A stretch of 64,000 nt of DNA from Pseudogulbenkiania sp. MAI-1 (lineage in GTDB: Bacteria; Pseudomonadota; Gammaproteobacteria; Burkholderiales; Chromobacteriaceae): positions 4,051,001 through 4,115,000 of the forward strand of contig NZ_AZUR01000001.1 of NCBI RefSeq assembly GCF_000527175.1. The letters are read 5' to 3'. A program made the translations under genes and the position numbers. Of the stretch, positions 1 through 7,586 are shown in pieces; positions within the stretch are counted from its first letter, which is position 1; every line of letters begins with the position of its first letter. The notes under the pieces were generated by a model that was given only the letters and a program-made list of their open reading frames with translations, was not told the origin of the DNA and searched no databases.

Positions 1-314
1 TTGGTGATGTAGTCGTCGGCCCCGGTTTCCAGACCGGCGATCTTGTCCTGCTCGTCGGAGCGCGCGGTCAGCATGATGATGGGCACGTGGCGCGTGCGCT
101 CGTCGGCGCGCAGGCGCTTGGCGATGTCGATGCCGGAGCCGCCGGGCAGCATCCAGTCCAGCAACACCAGGTCCGGCAAGGCATTCTTGACCAGCGTCAG
201 CGCAGCCTCGGCGGTACTGGCGCGCAGGACATGGTGACCGGCCTGGGTCAGGTTGAACGCAATCAGTTCCTGAATGGCCGGTTCGTCTTCAACGAGCAGA
301 ATGTTCGCAGGCAT
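1..314 (-). CDS. phoB: Phosphate regulon response regulator PhoB (5' part, cut by window edge)
   Basis: The visible N-terminal ~104 residues are a CheY-type receiver domain. They begin MPANILLVEDEPAIQE, carry the acidic pocket (E9, D10), the phospho-acceptor in LLDWMLPGGSG, the switch Thr in MLTAR and the run ETGADDYIT. The DWMLPGGSG and GADDYIT stretches are characteristic of PhoB rather than of OmpR-family regulators in general. The C-terminal winged-helix DNA-binding domain lies outside the window. PhoB, phosphorylated by PhoR at low phosphate, activates the Pho regulon. A Pho box lies 46 bp upstream of the start codon, so autoregulation is likely. The ATG at 314 is the only start that gives a complete receiver domain. 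Confidence 0.9.
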   Translation of the reverse strand, partial: MPANILLVEDEPAIQELIAFNLTQAGHHVLRASTAEAALTLVKNALPDLVLLDWMLPGGSGIDIAKRLRADERTRHVPIIMLTARSDEQDKIAGLETGADDYIT

Positions 315-359
315 GATGATCCATTGGCAGTGAGTCTGCCCAGAGGATAAGAAGCAGGG

Positions 360-377
360 ATTACAGAAATATGACAT
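360..377 (-). promoter_or_regulatory. Pho box upstream of phoB
   Basis: Read on the minus strand the site is ATGTCATATTTCTGTAAT. It contains two TGTCAT/TGTAAT hexamers spaced 11 bp apart, close to the known PhoB box (CTGTCATAWAWCTGTCAY). It sits 46 bp upstream of the phoB start on the same strand, the expected arrangement for phoB autoactivation. The site is seen directly; binding is inferred. Confidence 0.7.
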
Positions 378-425
378 TTCCCGGGAAATGCCAAGTCCCG
401 CCAATAAAGTTAGGGGCGAACGGAC

Positions 426-455
426 AAAAAAACAGGCCTGTCGCAAGACAGGCCT
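426..455 (-). terminator. Intrinsic terminator of the putative small RNA
   Basis: A 9-bp perfect stem, AGGCCTGTC/GACAGGCCT, with a 4-nt loop is followed on the minus strand by seven T residues. It points toward phoB and ends a transcript coming from the right, so phoB must have its own promoter. Confidence 0.85.
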
Positions 456-624
456 TGAAGGATCGTCGTCAATACTAAAGAGAAAATGACTTGAGACCGG
501 GGACAAAGAGATCACCAGAACAGCGACCACTCCCGACGTATCGGGCACACCTCGGGAAGGTCTATCTATCCAGTCCAAGGAGTGCGCCGCCGTCACGGGG
601 ACGGTAGCGCCCTGCCTCATCACG
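426..624 (-). ncRNA. Putative small RNA (~200 nt) upstream of phoB
   Basis: This 420-bp interval between phoB and the Lrp-type gene has no credible ORF on either strand but has the parts of an independent minus-strand transcription unit. There is a TACAAT -10 hexamer (636-631) with a weak TTAATT -35 at 17 bp, a predicted start near 624 and a strong intrinsic terminator at 455-426. Between them are short GC-rich hairpins, including CCGTC/GACGG with a 5-nt loop (near 585-600) and CCCGA/TCGGG with a TACG loop (near 533-546). It is not 6S RNA, since a clear ssrS lies at 48370-48552, and I do not recognise it as tmRNA or SRP RNA. It could instead be a long leader for an unseen product. Confidence 0.5.
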
Positions 625-734
625 GGACGTATTGTACGTAGGCTGACCGAGCGAATTAATAGCGAAACCGTGGATTTATCGGGTTATAATTTTCGTTTCA
701 ACGCATATTTAAGGCTTATGCCTTCGAATCGAAA

Positions 735-1175
735 GTGGACAAATTCGATCACAAGATTCTCGCCGCGCTGCACGAAAACGCCCGCATCAGCTTCGCCGAG
801 CTGGCGCGGCGGGTGAACCTGTCGGCGCCGGCGGTGGCCGATCGCGTCGACAAGCTGGAGCGTGCCGGCATCATCACCGGCTATCACGTCGGCGTCGACC
901 TGGCCCGGCTCGGCTTTCCCATCCAGTGCGTGATCGAGCTGACGGTGAAGCACCTGGAGTTCTACGCCGTGCTGGCCAAGCTCAAGGACATGCCCGGTAT
1001 CGTGTCGTGCGAGTCGATCACCGGCAGCAGCGGGCTATTGCTGAAGGTGGCGGTCGACACCATGGGTTCGCTGCAGGCGCTGATCGCCGAGCTGATGCAG
1101 TACGGCGACACCAAGACCTCGATCGTCATCGACACGCCGGTGGCGCCACGCCTGCCGCCGCTGCCGGTGGATTAG
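735..1175 (+). CDS. Lrp/AsnC-family transcriptional regulator
   Basis: The 146-residue protein has an N-terminal winged helix-turn-helix (about residues 1-55: MDKFDHKILAAL then FAELARRVNLSAPAVADRVDKLE) followed by a C-terminal RAM/ACT-like ligand domain (about 65-140). This is the usual layout and length for Lrp/AsnC proteins, which bind amino acids or related small molecules and oligomerise on DNA. The start is a GTG with no convincing ribosome-binding site, but it is the only start that keeps the family N-terminus. A TATAAT hexamer lies at 685-690. It converges with a YedA-like exporter 10 bp away; whether it controls that gene cannot be told from sequence. Confidence 0.85.
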   Translation: MDKFDHKILAALHENARISFAELARRVNLSAPAVADRVDKLERAGIITGYHVGVDLARLGFPIQCVIELTVKHLEFYAVLAKLKDMPGIVSCESITGSSGLLLKVAVDTMGSLQALIAELMQYGDTKTSIVIDTPVAPRLPPLPVD

Positions 1176-1184
1176 GGTGACACC

Positions 1185-2066
1185 CTAGGCCGGGCGCGGC
1201 GCGTCCTTCTTCCAGCCGATCAGCACCACGCCGCAGACGATCACCACCAACGCACCCAGCTCCTGCCGGCCGACCTGCTCGCCGAGGAACAGCGCGCCCA
1301 GCAGCACCGCGATCACCGGATTGACGTAGGCGTAGCTGGTGGCGGTGGCCGGACTGACGTTGGCCAGCAGATAGAGATAGGCGTTGTAGGCGATCAGCGA
1401 GCCGAACACCACCAGGTAGCCCAAGGCCAGCCAACCCTCGAACGAAGGCGCCGCCGCCAGCCGCTCGCCGCTGGCCGCACTGGCCGCGAGCAGCGCCAGG
1501 CCGCCCATCAGCATCATCATCGCACTCGCCATCAGCCCGCCGGGCTGCGGCAGGTGCTTGCTCCAGGCCGACCCCAGCGCCCAGCCGGCGCAGGCCACGA
1601 GCAGCAGGATGGCGCCCATCGGGCTCATCGACAGGCTGGCGCCCTGGTTGAGCAGCGCGATGCCGGCCAGCCCCAGCGCCATGCCGGCCCACTCCAGCGG
1701 GCGGGTGCGCTGGCCGAACAGCCGGGCACACAGCGTGGTAAACAGCGGCACCGTCGCCACCATCAGCGCCGCCACACCGGACGACACGCTCTTCTGCGCC
1801 ACCGTCACCAGCCCGTTGCCCATGCCCGGCATCAGCACGCCGAGCAGGGTGGAACTGCCGAGCTCACGCCAGTTCGGCAGCGCCTCGCCGCGCCACAGCA
1901 GGAACAGCGCCAGCACGCCGCCGGCGAGCAGGAAGCGCACCCCCGCCATCAACAGCGGCGGCCACGAGTCGACGCCGATACGGATGGCGAAATAGGTCGA
2001 GCCCCAGATCAGGTAGAGGGCCGCGAGGGCGGCCAGGGTAAGGGGAGGCAGGCGGAACGGAGACAT
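1185..2066 (-). CDS. yedA: YedA-like EamA/DMT-family transporter
   Basis: This is a 293-residue integral membrane protein with about ten hydrophobic helices in two EamA repeats, the normal size for drug/metabolite transporters. The first helix region (ALYLIWGSTYFAIRIGVDSWPP) and the segment VSPATATSYAYVNPVIAVLLG closely follow E. coli YedA. Such proteins export metabolites or toxic compounds across the inner membrane; the substrate here is unknown. It converges with the Lrp-type gene, and Lrp-regulated DMT exporters often move amino acids, so amino-acid export is a reasonable but unproven guess. Confidence 0.8.
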   Translation of the reverse strand: MSPFRLPPLTLAALAALYLIWGSTYFAIRIGVDSWPPLLMAGVRFLLAGGVLALFLLWRGEALPNWRELGSSTLLGVLMPGMGNGLVTVAQKSVSSGVAALMVATVPLFTTLCARLFGQRTRPLEWAGMALGLAGIALLNQGASLSMSPMGAILLLVACAGWALGSAWSKHLPQPGGLMASAMMMLMGGLALLAASAASGERLAAAPSFEGWLALGYLVVFGSLIAYNAYLYLLANVSPATATSYAYVNPVIAVLLGALFLGEQVGRQELGALVVIVCGVVLIGWKKDAPRPA

Positions 2067-2190
2067 GACAGGACATCGCTCGGGGACAGGGTCCCATCAT
2101 GCCTTCGGCACGATAAAGCACAAGCCCGCGAGGATGACCACTGTGTTCGCGCTGGCGAACAGTGGCTCAAGCACTCGCGAGAGCGGGTTC

Positions 2191-2859
2191 TCAGCGTGTG
2201 GCGAGGCGCTGCAGGATGTTGGAGAACTCTTCCATGAAGGTGTCGAAACGCGACGCCAGGCGGTCCACGTCGGCGGCGAAACGGTTGTACGCCACCACCG
2301 CCGGAATCGCCGCGAACAGGCCGATGGCGGTCGCCACCAGCGCCTCGGCGATACCCGGCGCCACCGTCGACAGCGTCGCCTGGCCGGCGTTTCCGAGGCC
2401 GATGAAGGCGTGCATGATGCCCCACACCGTGCCGAACAGCCCGATGTAGGGGCTGACCGAACCCACCGTGGCGAGGAAGGAGGTATGGCTGTCGAGACGG
2501 TCCAGCTCGCGCTGGGCGGCGGCGCGCATGGCGCGGCGCGCCCCGTCCATGATGTCGGACAGCTCGGCGCCGCTGCGGCCGCGCTGCTTGAGGAATTCGG
2601 CGAAGCCGGACTGGAAGATGCGCTCCATGCCGACCGTCTCGCCCTGCTGGCGGGCGTCCTCGTACAGGCGGTTGAGGTCGGCGCCGCCCCAGAAGTTCTG
2701 CTCGAAGCTCTCGCTGTGGCGCCGCGCCGAGCGCAGCGTGCCGAGCTTGCTGATGATCAGCGCCCACGACAGCACCGACAGCAGCGCCAGGCCCAGCATG
2801 ACCAGTTGCACCACCAGGCTGGCGTCCAGGATCAGGCTCATGAAAGAAATCGGTTGCAA
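2191..2859 (-). CDS. tolQ: TolQ/ExbB-family proton channel protein, without tolR neighbour
   Basis: The 222-residue protein has the TolQ layout: a first membrane helix near residues 10-35, a cytoplasmic loop, then two further helices around 130-155 and 165-190. The conserved run TVGSVSPYIGLFGTVWGIMHAF and the motif PGIAEALVATAIGLFAAIPAV mark the MotA/TolQ/ExbB family; the sequence is nearer TolQ than ExbB. TolQ with TolR forms a proton-driven motor for outer-membrane constriction. The start is a TTG preceded by GAGGAA; an in-frame ATG at 2841 is an alternative. No ybgC is found upstream and no tolR, tolA, tolB or pal downstream: tsaC lies upstream and a YedA-like gene downstream, so the usual tol-pal operon is absent here. 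Confidence 0.85.
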   Translation of the reverse strand: MQPISFMSLILDASLVVQLVMLGLALLSVLSWALIISKLGTLRSARRHSESFEQNFWGGADLNRLYEDARQQGETVGMERIFQSGFAEFLKQRGRSGAELSDIMDGARRAMRAAAQRELDRLDSHTSFLATVGSVSPYIGLFGTVWGIMHAFIGLGNAGQATLSTVAPGIAEALVATAIGLFAAIPAVVAYNRFAADVDRLASRFDTFMEEFSNILQRLATR

Positions 2860-2892
2860 AGCTAGTTCCTCGTTACAAACGGCGCGTGTGCC

Positions 2893-3486
2893 TCAGCGCA
2901 GCACGCGGCCGGTTTCAAAATCGATGATGGTGGAGGGGCGGCGGCTGCCGCCGATACGCCCCGGCAGCGTCAGCACGGCCGAACCGAAGGCACGCCGGCA
3001 GGCCTGCGCGGCCTTCAGCGACTTCTGCCCGGCCCGGTTGGCCGAGGTCGACACCAGCGCCGTACCCAGGGCGCGGCACAGCGCCGCCGCCTCGCCGTGC
3101 GCCGTCACCCGCACCGCGATCTTGTCGTGCCGCCCGCGCAACAGCGGCGACACACGGCGCGACGCCGGCAGCAACAAGGTATAGGGACCGGGCCAGTAGC
3201 GGCCAAGTTCCGCTTCCTCGGCCGCGGACAGCGGACGGATCAGCGGGCGCACCTGCTCCAACGAGGCGGCGATCACGATCAGCCCCTTGTGGTTGGGGCG
3301 CGCCTTGAGCGCCAGCACGCGCCGGATCGCCCGCACGTTGAGCGGATCGCAGCCGAGGCCGAAGCAGGATTCGGTGGAGTAGGCCAGCACGCCGCCTTGC
3401 CGCAGCGTAGCCCGGGCGCGCCGCAGTAGCGCGGCGGCGGGCAGACGGCCAAACACCCGGCGCGGCGGGGAAGAAGAACGACTCAT
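2893..3486 (-). CDS. tsaC: L-threonylcarbamoyladenylate synthase (TsaC/YrdC family)
   Basis: This 197-residue protein makes threonylcarbamoyl-AMP from Thr, bicarbonate and ATP, the first step of t6A37 modification in ANN-decoding tRNAs. Family signatures are YSTESCFGLGCDPLN, LKARPNHKGLIVIA, RYWPGPYTLLLPA, AVRVTAHGE and LVSTSANRAGQ, the last being the YrdC SxTSAN motif. Length matches the single-domain E. coli TsaC (190 aa) rather than the longer Sua5 form. The ATG at 3486 was chosen because the family N-terminus begins shortly after it; an upstream in-frame start at 3519 would add 11 unsupported residues. It is co-directional with tolQ, 33 bp away. Confidence 0.88.
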   Translation of the reverse strand: MSRSSSPPRRVFGRLPAAALLRRARATLRQGGVLAYSTESCFGLGCDPLNVRAIRRVLALKARPNHKGLIVIAASLEQVRPLIRPLSAAEEAELGRYWPGPYTLLLPASRRVSPLLRGRHDKIAVRVTAHGEAAALCRALGTALVSTSANRAGQKSLKAAQACRRAFGSAVLTLPGRIGGSRRPSTIIDFETGRVLR

Positions 3487-3555
3487 GGCGATGGGTGGGT
3501 GGAACGGCAAAAGCGTCATTCTAGCAGAGCCGGGGGCGGCCCTGCGCTCCCGAGC

Positions 3556-4290
3556 TCAATGCAGGTAGCGGTCGGTGATCTTCTGCACCAGCCCTTCCTC
3601 GCGCATGCCGTTGAGACTCGCGTTCAGCTTCTGGATCAGCGCGTCGCCCACCGCCTTGTTGCAGGCGAGGTAGAGCTGCACCGTCTTGAAGGTCAGCACC
3701 GGGCGGATGCCGCGCTGCTTCTGCTGCGCGGCCAGATAGGCACCCTGATACTTGCCGGTGGCCCAGAAGTCGATACGGCCGTCGGCGAGCTTGCGCATGT
3801 TGAGCACGTCGGCCGGCACCAACTCGACGCGATAGCCGTTGCTCATCAGGAACTGGGCGGTGGCGTCGCCGACGTAGCCGCCCAAGAGGTAGGGACGGAC
3901 GTCCTCCAGCGCGTGCACCGGGCGCGTGTCGTCGTTGCGCGCGTACAGCACCCAGGGGTTGTCCACCAGCGGCCCGACCCACTTGAACTGGGCCTCGCGC
4001 TCCTCGTTGCGGGTGGTGGAATAGACGCAGGTGCCGGGGTCGTCGCGAGCGGTGGTGAACGCCCACACCCACTGCTGCAGCTCGATGGTGTAAGGCACGC
4101 GGGCGCGCTTCATCATCTCGCGCACGATTTCGGTCGACAGGCCAACCACCGCGCCGTTCTTCGCGCTCATATTGTAGGGCGGGTAGGATTCGGTCAGCAG
4201 GCGCAACGACGCGGGAGCGGGGGCGGCTCCGGCGCTGCCGGCCAAGACGAACAGCGCGCACAGGATGGGGGTCAGGCAGCGGCGGATCAT
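3556..4290 (-). CDS. Periplasmic substrate-binding protein, SBP_bac_3 (polar amino acid) type
   Basis: The 244-residue protein has an N-terminal signal peptide (MIRRC then a hydrophobic core to about residue 22, AGSAGA). A family-3 solute-binding fold follows, with LRLLTESYPPYNM, GAVVGLSTEIVREMMKRA and GRIDFWATGK. The start is set by AGGAGG 6-7 nt upstream of the ATG at 4290. No ABC permease or ATPase genes are adjacent, so it is an orphan binding protein; in Neisseriales many such proteins stand alone. It could serve a distant ABC transporter or act as a sensor-like periplasmic protein. The ligand cannot be told. Confidence 0.75.
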   Translation of the reverse strand: MIRRCLTPILCALFVLAGSAGAAPAPASLRLLTESYPPYNMSAKNGAVVGLSTEIVREMMKRARVPYTIELQQWVWAFTTARDDPGTCVYSTTRNEEREAQFKWVGPLVDNPWVLYARNDDTRPVHALEDVRPYLLGGYVGDATAQFLMSNGYRVELVPADVLNMRKLADGRIDFWATGKYQGAYLAAQQKQRGIRPVLTFKTVQLYLACNKAVGDALIQKLNASLNGMREEGLVQKITDRYLH

Positions 4291-4348
4291 GATCAACCTC
4301 CTGTTTCCACACATGTTTCAGTATGGCCCATGGCGTGGCGCTGCCAAT

Positions 4349-4373
4349 GAAAAACGGCACCCGCAGGTGCCGT
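4349..4373 (-). terminator. Intrinsic terminator downstream of purD
   Basis: The stem ACGGCACC/GGTGCCGT with a 4-nt loop is followed on the minus strand by TTTTT. It is about 150 bp beyond the purD stop codon, with the palindromic repeat element lying between stop and terminator. Confidence 0.8.
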
Positions 4374-4399
4374 CGTGAAACAAAGCGGCGATCGATCCA

Positions 4400-4523
4400 G
4401 AGCTTGTGCAAAAAATTCGTGGCGAGCAGGCCTAGGTCAAAGCGAGAAGCACAGCCGTACAAGTGGTACGGCGAGCATCGCCGCTTTGAGATCGGCCTGC
4501 GCAGCAGAATTTTTCACAAGCTC
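4400..4523. repeat. Long palindromic intergenic repeat, family A copy 1 (after purD)
   Basis: This 124-bp near-palindrome has nested inverted repeats: outer arms GAGCTTGTG/CACAAGCTC extended by an A/T-rich stretch, then AGCAGGCC-type and TCAAAGCG/CGCTTTGA stems. At the centre is GCCGTAC/GTACGGC around a 5-nt loop. It begins directly after the purD stop codon (minus-strand reading TGAGAGCTTGTG) and ends before the purD terminator, so it would be transcribed as a long hairpin in the purD 3' UTR. A second copy follows tamA (13343-13465). I do not recognise a named family. Confidence 0.85.
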
Positions 4524-5801
4524 TCAGCCGCGGCGGCTCAGCGCCTTACTGCCGATGTCGCGGCGCAGCTGCTTGCCGGCGAAGCGGATCTGGTCGGCCA
4601 CGGCGTAGGCCTTGCTCTGCGCCATGCGCACGCTGTCGCCCAGGCCCACCACGCACAGCACGCGGCCGCCGTTGGTGACGACCCGGCCCTCGACATCGAA
4701 GGCGGTGCCGGCATGGAACACCACGGCGTCGTCGGTGGCCTTGGGCAGGCCGTCGATCACATCGCCCTTCTTCGGGCTTTCCGGGTAGCCCTCGGCCGCC
4801 AGCACCACGCCCAGCGCCACGCGCCGGTCCCACTCGGCCTCGACGCGGTCGAGCTGGCCGTTGACGCCGGCTTCCAGCAGCACGGTGAAGTCGGACTTCA
4901 GGCGCGCCATGATGGGCTGGGTTTCCGGGTCGCCGAAGCGGCAGTTGAACTCGATGGTGAACGGGTTGCCGTCCTTGTCGATCATCAGGCCGGCGTAGAG
5001 GAAGCCGGTGTACTCGTGGCCGTCCTTCTTCATGCCCTGCACCGTCGGCAGGATGATCTCGCGCATCACGCGCGCGTGCACGTCCGGGGTCACCACCGGC
5101 GCCGGGCTGTAGGCGCCCATGCCGCCGGTGTTGGGACCTTCGTCGTTGTCCTTCAGGCGCTTGTGGTCCTGGCTGGTGGCCATGGCCAGCACGTGCTCGC
5201 CGTCGACCATGACGATGAAGCTGGCCTCCTCGCCTTCGAGGAAGTCCTCGATCACCACGCGCGCACCGGCGCTGCCCATCTTGTTGCCGACCAGCATGTC
5301 GTCGATGGCGGCGTGCGCTTCGTCCAGCGTCATCGCCACCACCACGCCCTTGCCGGCGGCCAGGCCGTCGGCCTTGATCACGATCGGCGCGCCCTTGCCG
5401 TCGACGTAGGCGTGCGCCGCGGCGGCGTCGGTGAAGGTCTCGTAGCCGGCGGTCGGGATGCCGTGGCGCTTCATGAAGGCCTTGGCGAAGTCCTTGGAGC
5501 TTTCCAGCTGGGCGGCATACTGCGTCGGGCCGAAGATTTTCAGCCCTTCGGCGCGGAAGGCGTCGACCACGCCAGCGGCCAGCGGCGCTTCCGGGCCGAC
5601 CACGGTCAGCTCGACCTTTTCCTGCTTGACGAAGGCGACCAGCTCCGGAATCGCGCTGATCGCGACGTTGGTCAGATGTGGGTCGAGTTCGGTGCCGGCG
5701 TTGCCGGGCGCGACGAAGACCTTGGACACGCGCGGCGACTTGGCGATGCGCCAGGCCAGCGCATGCTCGCGCCCGCCACTGCCGATAACCAGTACTTTCA
5801 T
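4524..5801 (-). CDS. purD: Phosphoribosylamine-glycine ligase (GAR synthetase)
   Basis: The 425-residue enzyme joins phosphoribosylamine and glycine using ATP in de novo purine synthesis. It begins with the N-domain signature MKVLVIGSGGREHALAW, followed by the ATP-grasp region (PIVIKADGLAAGKGVVV, then GPNTGGMGAYSPAP) and FNCRFGDPETQP, all diagnostic for PurD. Length matches E. coli PurD (429 aa). The ATG at 5801 was chosen because it gives the canonical MKVLVIG start and has GAGAAAG upstream. It lies 133 bp downstream of purH on the same strand, the normal purH-purD order. The stop codon directly abuts repeat family A copy 1. Confidence 0.96.
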   Translation of the reverse strand: MKVLVIGSGGREHALAWRIAKSPRVSKVFVAPGNAGTELDPHLTNVAISAIPELVAFVKQEKVELTVVGPEAPLAAGVVDAFRAEGLKIFGPTQYAAQLESSKDFAKAFMKRHGIPTAGYETFTDAAAAHAYVDGKGAPIVIKADGLAAGKGVVVAMTLDEAHAAIDDMLVGNKMGSAGARVVIEDFLEGEEASFIVMVDGEHVLAMATSQDHKRLKDNDEGPNTGGMGAYSPAPVVTPDVHARVMREIILPTVQGMKKDGHEYTGFLYAGLMIDKDGNPFTIEFNCRFGDPETQPIMARLKSDFTVLLEAGVNGQLDRVEAEWDRRVALGVVLAAEGYPESPKKGDVIDGLPKATDDAVVFHAGTAFDVEGRVVTNGGRVLCVVGLGDSVRMAQSKAYAVADQIRFAGKQLRRDIGSKALSRRG

Positions 5802-5851
5802 ACGTTTTCTTTCTCTGAAGCCTTGGGCCCTATTGTCGATTCGCTCGCCAA

Positions 5852-5918
5852 CGTTTCCGGCCAGGCACGCCCGCAAACGGTACCTGTCGGTACGGCAAGG
5901 GGCGCGACACCGGAAACG
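5852..5918. repeat. Inverted repeat in the purH-purD spacer
   Basis: CGTTTCCGG (5852-5860) and CCGGAAACG (5910-5918) are perfect 9-bp inverted arms spanning 67 bp between purH and purD. No T-run follows on either side. It could be an mRNA processing or attenuation hairpin; function is unknown. Confidence 0.4.
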
Positions 5919-5934
5919 ATCGGGTGGGCCAATC

Positions 5935-7512
5935 TTAGTGGCGGAAGTGACGCACGCCGGTCAGCACCATGGCGATGCCGTGTTCGTCGGCAGCGGCGAA
6001 CACTTCGTCATCGCGCATCGAGCCACCCGGCTGGATGATGGCCTTGATGCCCTGCTCGGCGATGACGTCGATGCCGTCACGGAACGGGAAGAAGGCATCG
6101 GAGGCGGCCACCGCCCCCTGCAGCGTCAGGCCGGCATCCTGCGCCTTGCGCGCGGCGATGCGGGTGGAGTCGACGCGGCTCATCTGACCGGCGCCGATGC
6201 CGGCGGTCTGGCCGTTCTTGCAGAACACGATGGCGTTGGACTTGACGTACTTGGCGACGCGCCAGGCGAACAAGAGGTCGCTCATTTCCTGTTCGGTAGG
6301 CTGGCGCTTGGTCACCACCTTGAGTTCGTCCAGGCCGACGTTCTTGATGTCCGGGGTCTGCACCAGCACGCCGCCGCCGACGCGCTTGAGCTCGAAGCGG
6401 TTGGCGCCGGCTTCCAGCGGGATCTCCAGCACGCGCACGTTCTTCTTGGCGGCGATGACGGCCTTGGCCTCCTCGCTGAAGGCCGGGGCGATCAGCACTT
6501 CGAGGAACTGGCCGGTCACGGCTTCGACGGTCTCGGCATCCACCGGGCGGTTGAAGGCGATGATGCCGCCGAAGGCCGAGGTGGTGTCGGTGGCGAAGGC
6601 CAGGCGGTAGGCGGTGAGCGGATCGGCAGCCACAGCCACGCCGCACGGGTTGGCGTGCTTGACGATGACGCAGGCCGGCGCGTCGAAGGTCTTCACCGCT
6701 TCCCAGGCCGCGTCGGCGTCGGCGATGTTGTTGTAGGACAGTTCCTTGCCCTGCAGCTGGCGGTAGTTGGCGATGGAGCCGGCAGCCGGCTCGAGGTCGC
6801 GGTAGAAGGCGGCGGCCTGGTGCGGGTTCTCGCCGTAACGCATGTCCTGCACCTTGATGAACTGGCTGTTCAGGCGGTTCGGGAAGGCGGTGCGTTCCGG
6901 CACGCCGGCGAGCGAGCCCGGGGCCAGGCTGGTCAGGTAGTTGGAAATGGCGCCGTCGTAGGCGGCGGTGTGGGTGAACGCCTTCTTGGCCAGTTCGAAA
7001 CGGGTGGCCTTGGACAGCTTGCCGTCGTTGGCCTTCATTTCTTCGACCAGGGTGGCGTAGTCGGCCGCGTCGGTGACGATGGCGACGTGCGCCCAGTTCT
7101 TGGCGGCGGAGCGCACCATGGTCGGGCCGCCGATGTCGATGTTCTCGATGGCGTCTTCCAGCGGGCAGTCCGGGTTGGCGATGGTGGCTTCGAACGGGTA
7201 CAGGTTGACGCACACCAGGTCGATGTTGCCGATGTCGTGCTCGGCCATCTTGGCCACGTGCTCGGGCAGGTCGCGCCGGCCGAGGATGCCGCCGTGCACT
7301 TTCGGGTGCAGGGTCTTGACGCGGCCGTCGAGCATTTCGGGGAAGCCGGTGTAGTCGGACACTTCGGTCACCGGCACGCCGGCGTCGGCCAGCAGCTTGG
7401 CGGTGCCGCCGGTCGACAGGATATGCACGCCGAAGCCAGCCAGGGCCTGGGCGAATTCGAGAACGCCGGTCTTGTCGGAAACGCTGATCAGCGCACGTTC
7501 GATCTTGGTCAT
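5935..7512 (-). CDS. purH: Bifunctional AICAR formyltransferase / IMP cyclohydrolase
   Basis: This 525-residue protein catalyses the last two steps to IMP. The N-terminal IMP cyclohydrolase (MGS-like) domain is seen in ALISVSDKTGVLEFAQAL, STGGTAKLLADAGVPVTEV and KTLHPKVHGGILGRRD. The C-terminal formyltransferase domain is seen in RYGENPHQAAAFY, VIVKHANPCGVAV and the terminal region GIDVIAEQGIKAIIQPGGS. Length equals E. coli PurH (529 aa). It is preceded by fis on the same strand with a hairpin between them, and followed by purD, forming a purHD unit. Confidence 0.96.
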   Translation of the reverse strand: MTKIERALISVSDKTGVLEFAQALAGFGVHILSTGGTAKLLADAGVPVTEVSDYTGFPEMLDGRVKTLHPKVHGGILGRRDLPEHVAKMAEHDIGNIDLVCVNLYPFEATIANPDCPLEDAIENIDIGGPTMVRSAAKNWAHVAIVTDAADYATLVEEMKANDGKLSKATRFELAKKAFTHTAAYDGAISNYLTSLAPGSLAGVPERTAFPNRLNSQFIKVQDMRYGENPHQAAAFYRDLEPAAGSIANYRQLQGKELSYNNIADADAAWEAVKTFDAPACVIVKHANPCGVAVAADPLTAYRLAFATDTTSAFGGIIAFNRPVDAETVEAVTGQFLEVLIAPAFSEEAKAVIAAKKNVRVLEIPLEAGANRFELKRVGGGVLVQTPDIKNVGLDELKVVTKRQPTEQEMSDLLFAWRVAKYVKSNAIVFCKNGQTAGIGAGQMSRVDSTRIAARKAQDAGLTLQGAVAASDAFFPFRDGIDVIAEQGIKAIIQPGGSMRDDEVFAAADEHGIAMVLTGVRHFRH

Positions 7513-7549
7513 CGTTTATCTACCACTCAAGGGAGTCATAAAAGTCCGA

Positions 7550-7579
7550 AAGCAGGCGGCCCGGACGGGCGGCCTGCTT
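7550..7579 (-). terminator. Hairpin between fis and purH
   Basis: A GC-rich stem (AAGCAGGC/GCCTGCTT arms with an inner CCCG/CGGG) occupies most of the 74-bp fis-purH spacer. On the minus strand it is followed by TTTCGG and then TTTT, an imperfect T-tract, so it may terminate or attenuate dusB-fis transcription before purH. Confidence 0.55.
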
Positions 7580-7586
7580 CCACATT

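Noticed and set aside
426..624. Considered as 6S RNA
   Set aside because: It lacks the 6S closing-stem sequences, and a convincing ssrS with the classic neighbours lies at 48370-48552.
2097..2174. 25-codon hydrophobic minus-strand ORF between tolQ and the YedA-like gene (LEPLFASANTVVILAGLCF)
   Set aside because: It resembles a small membrane peptide, but it has a GTG start without a ribosome-binding site and no other support; it was also checked as a possible tolR remnant and shows no TolR motif.
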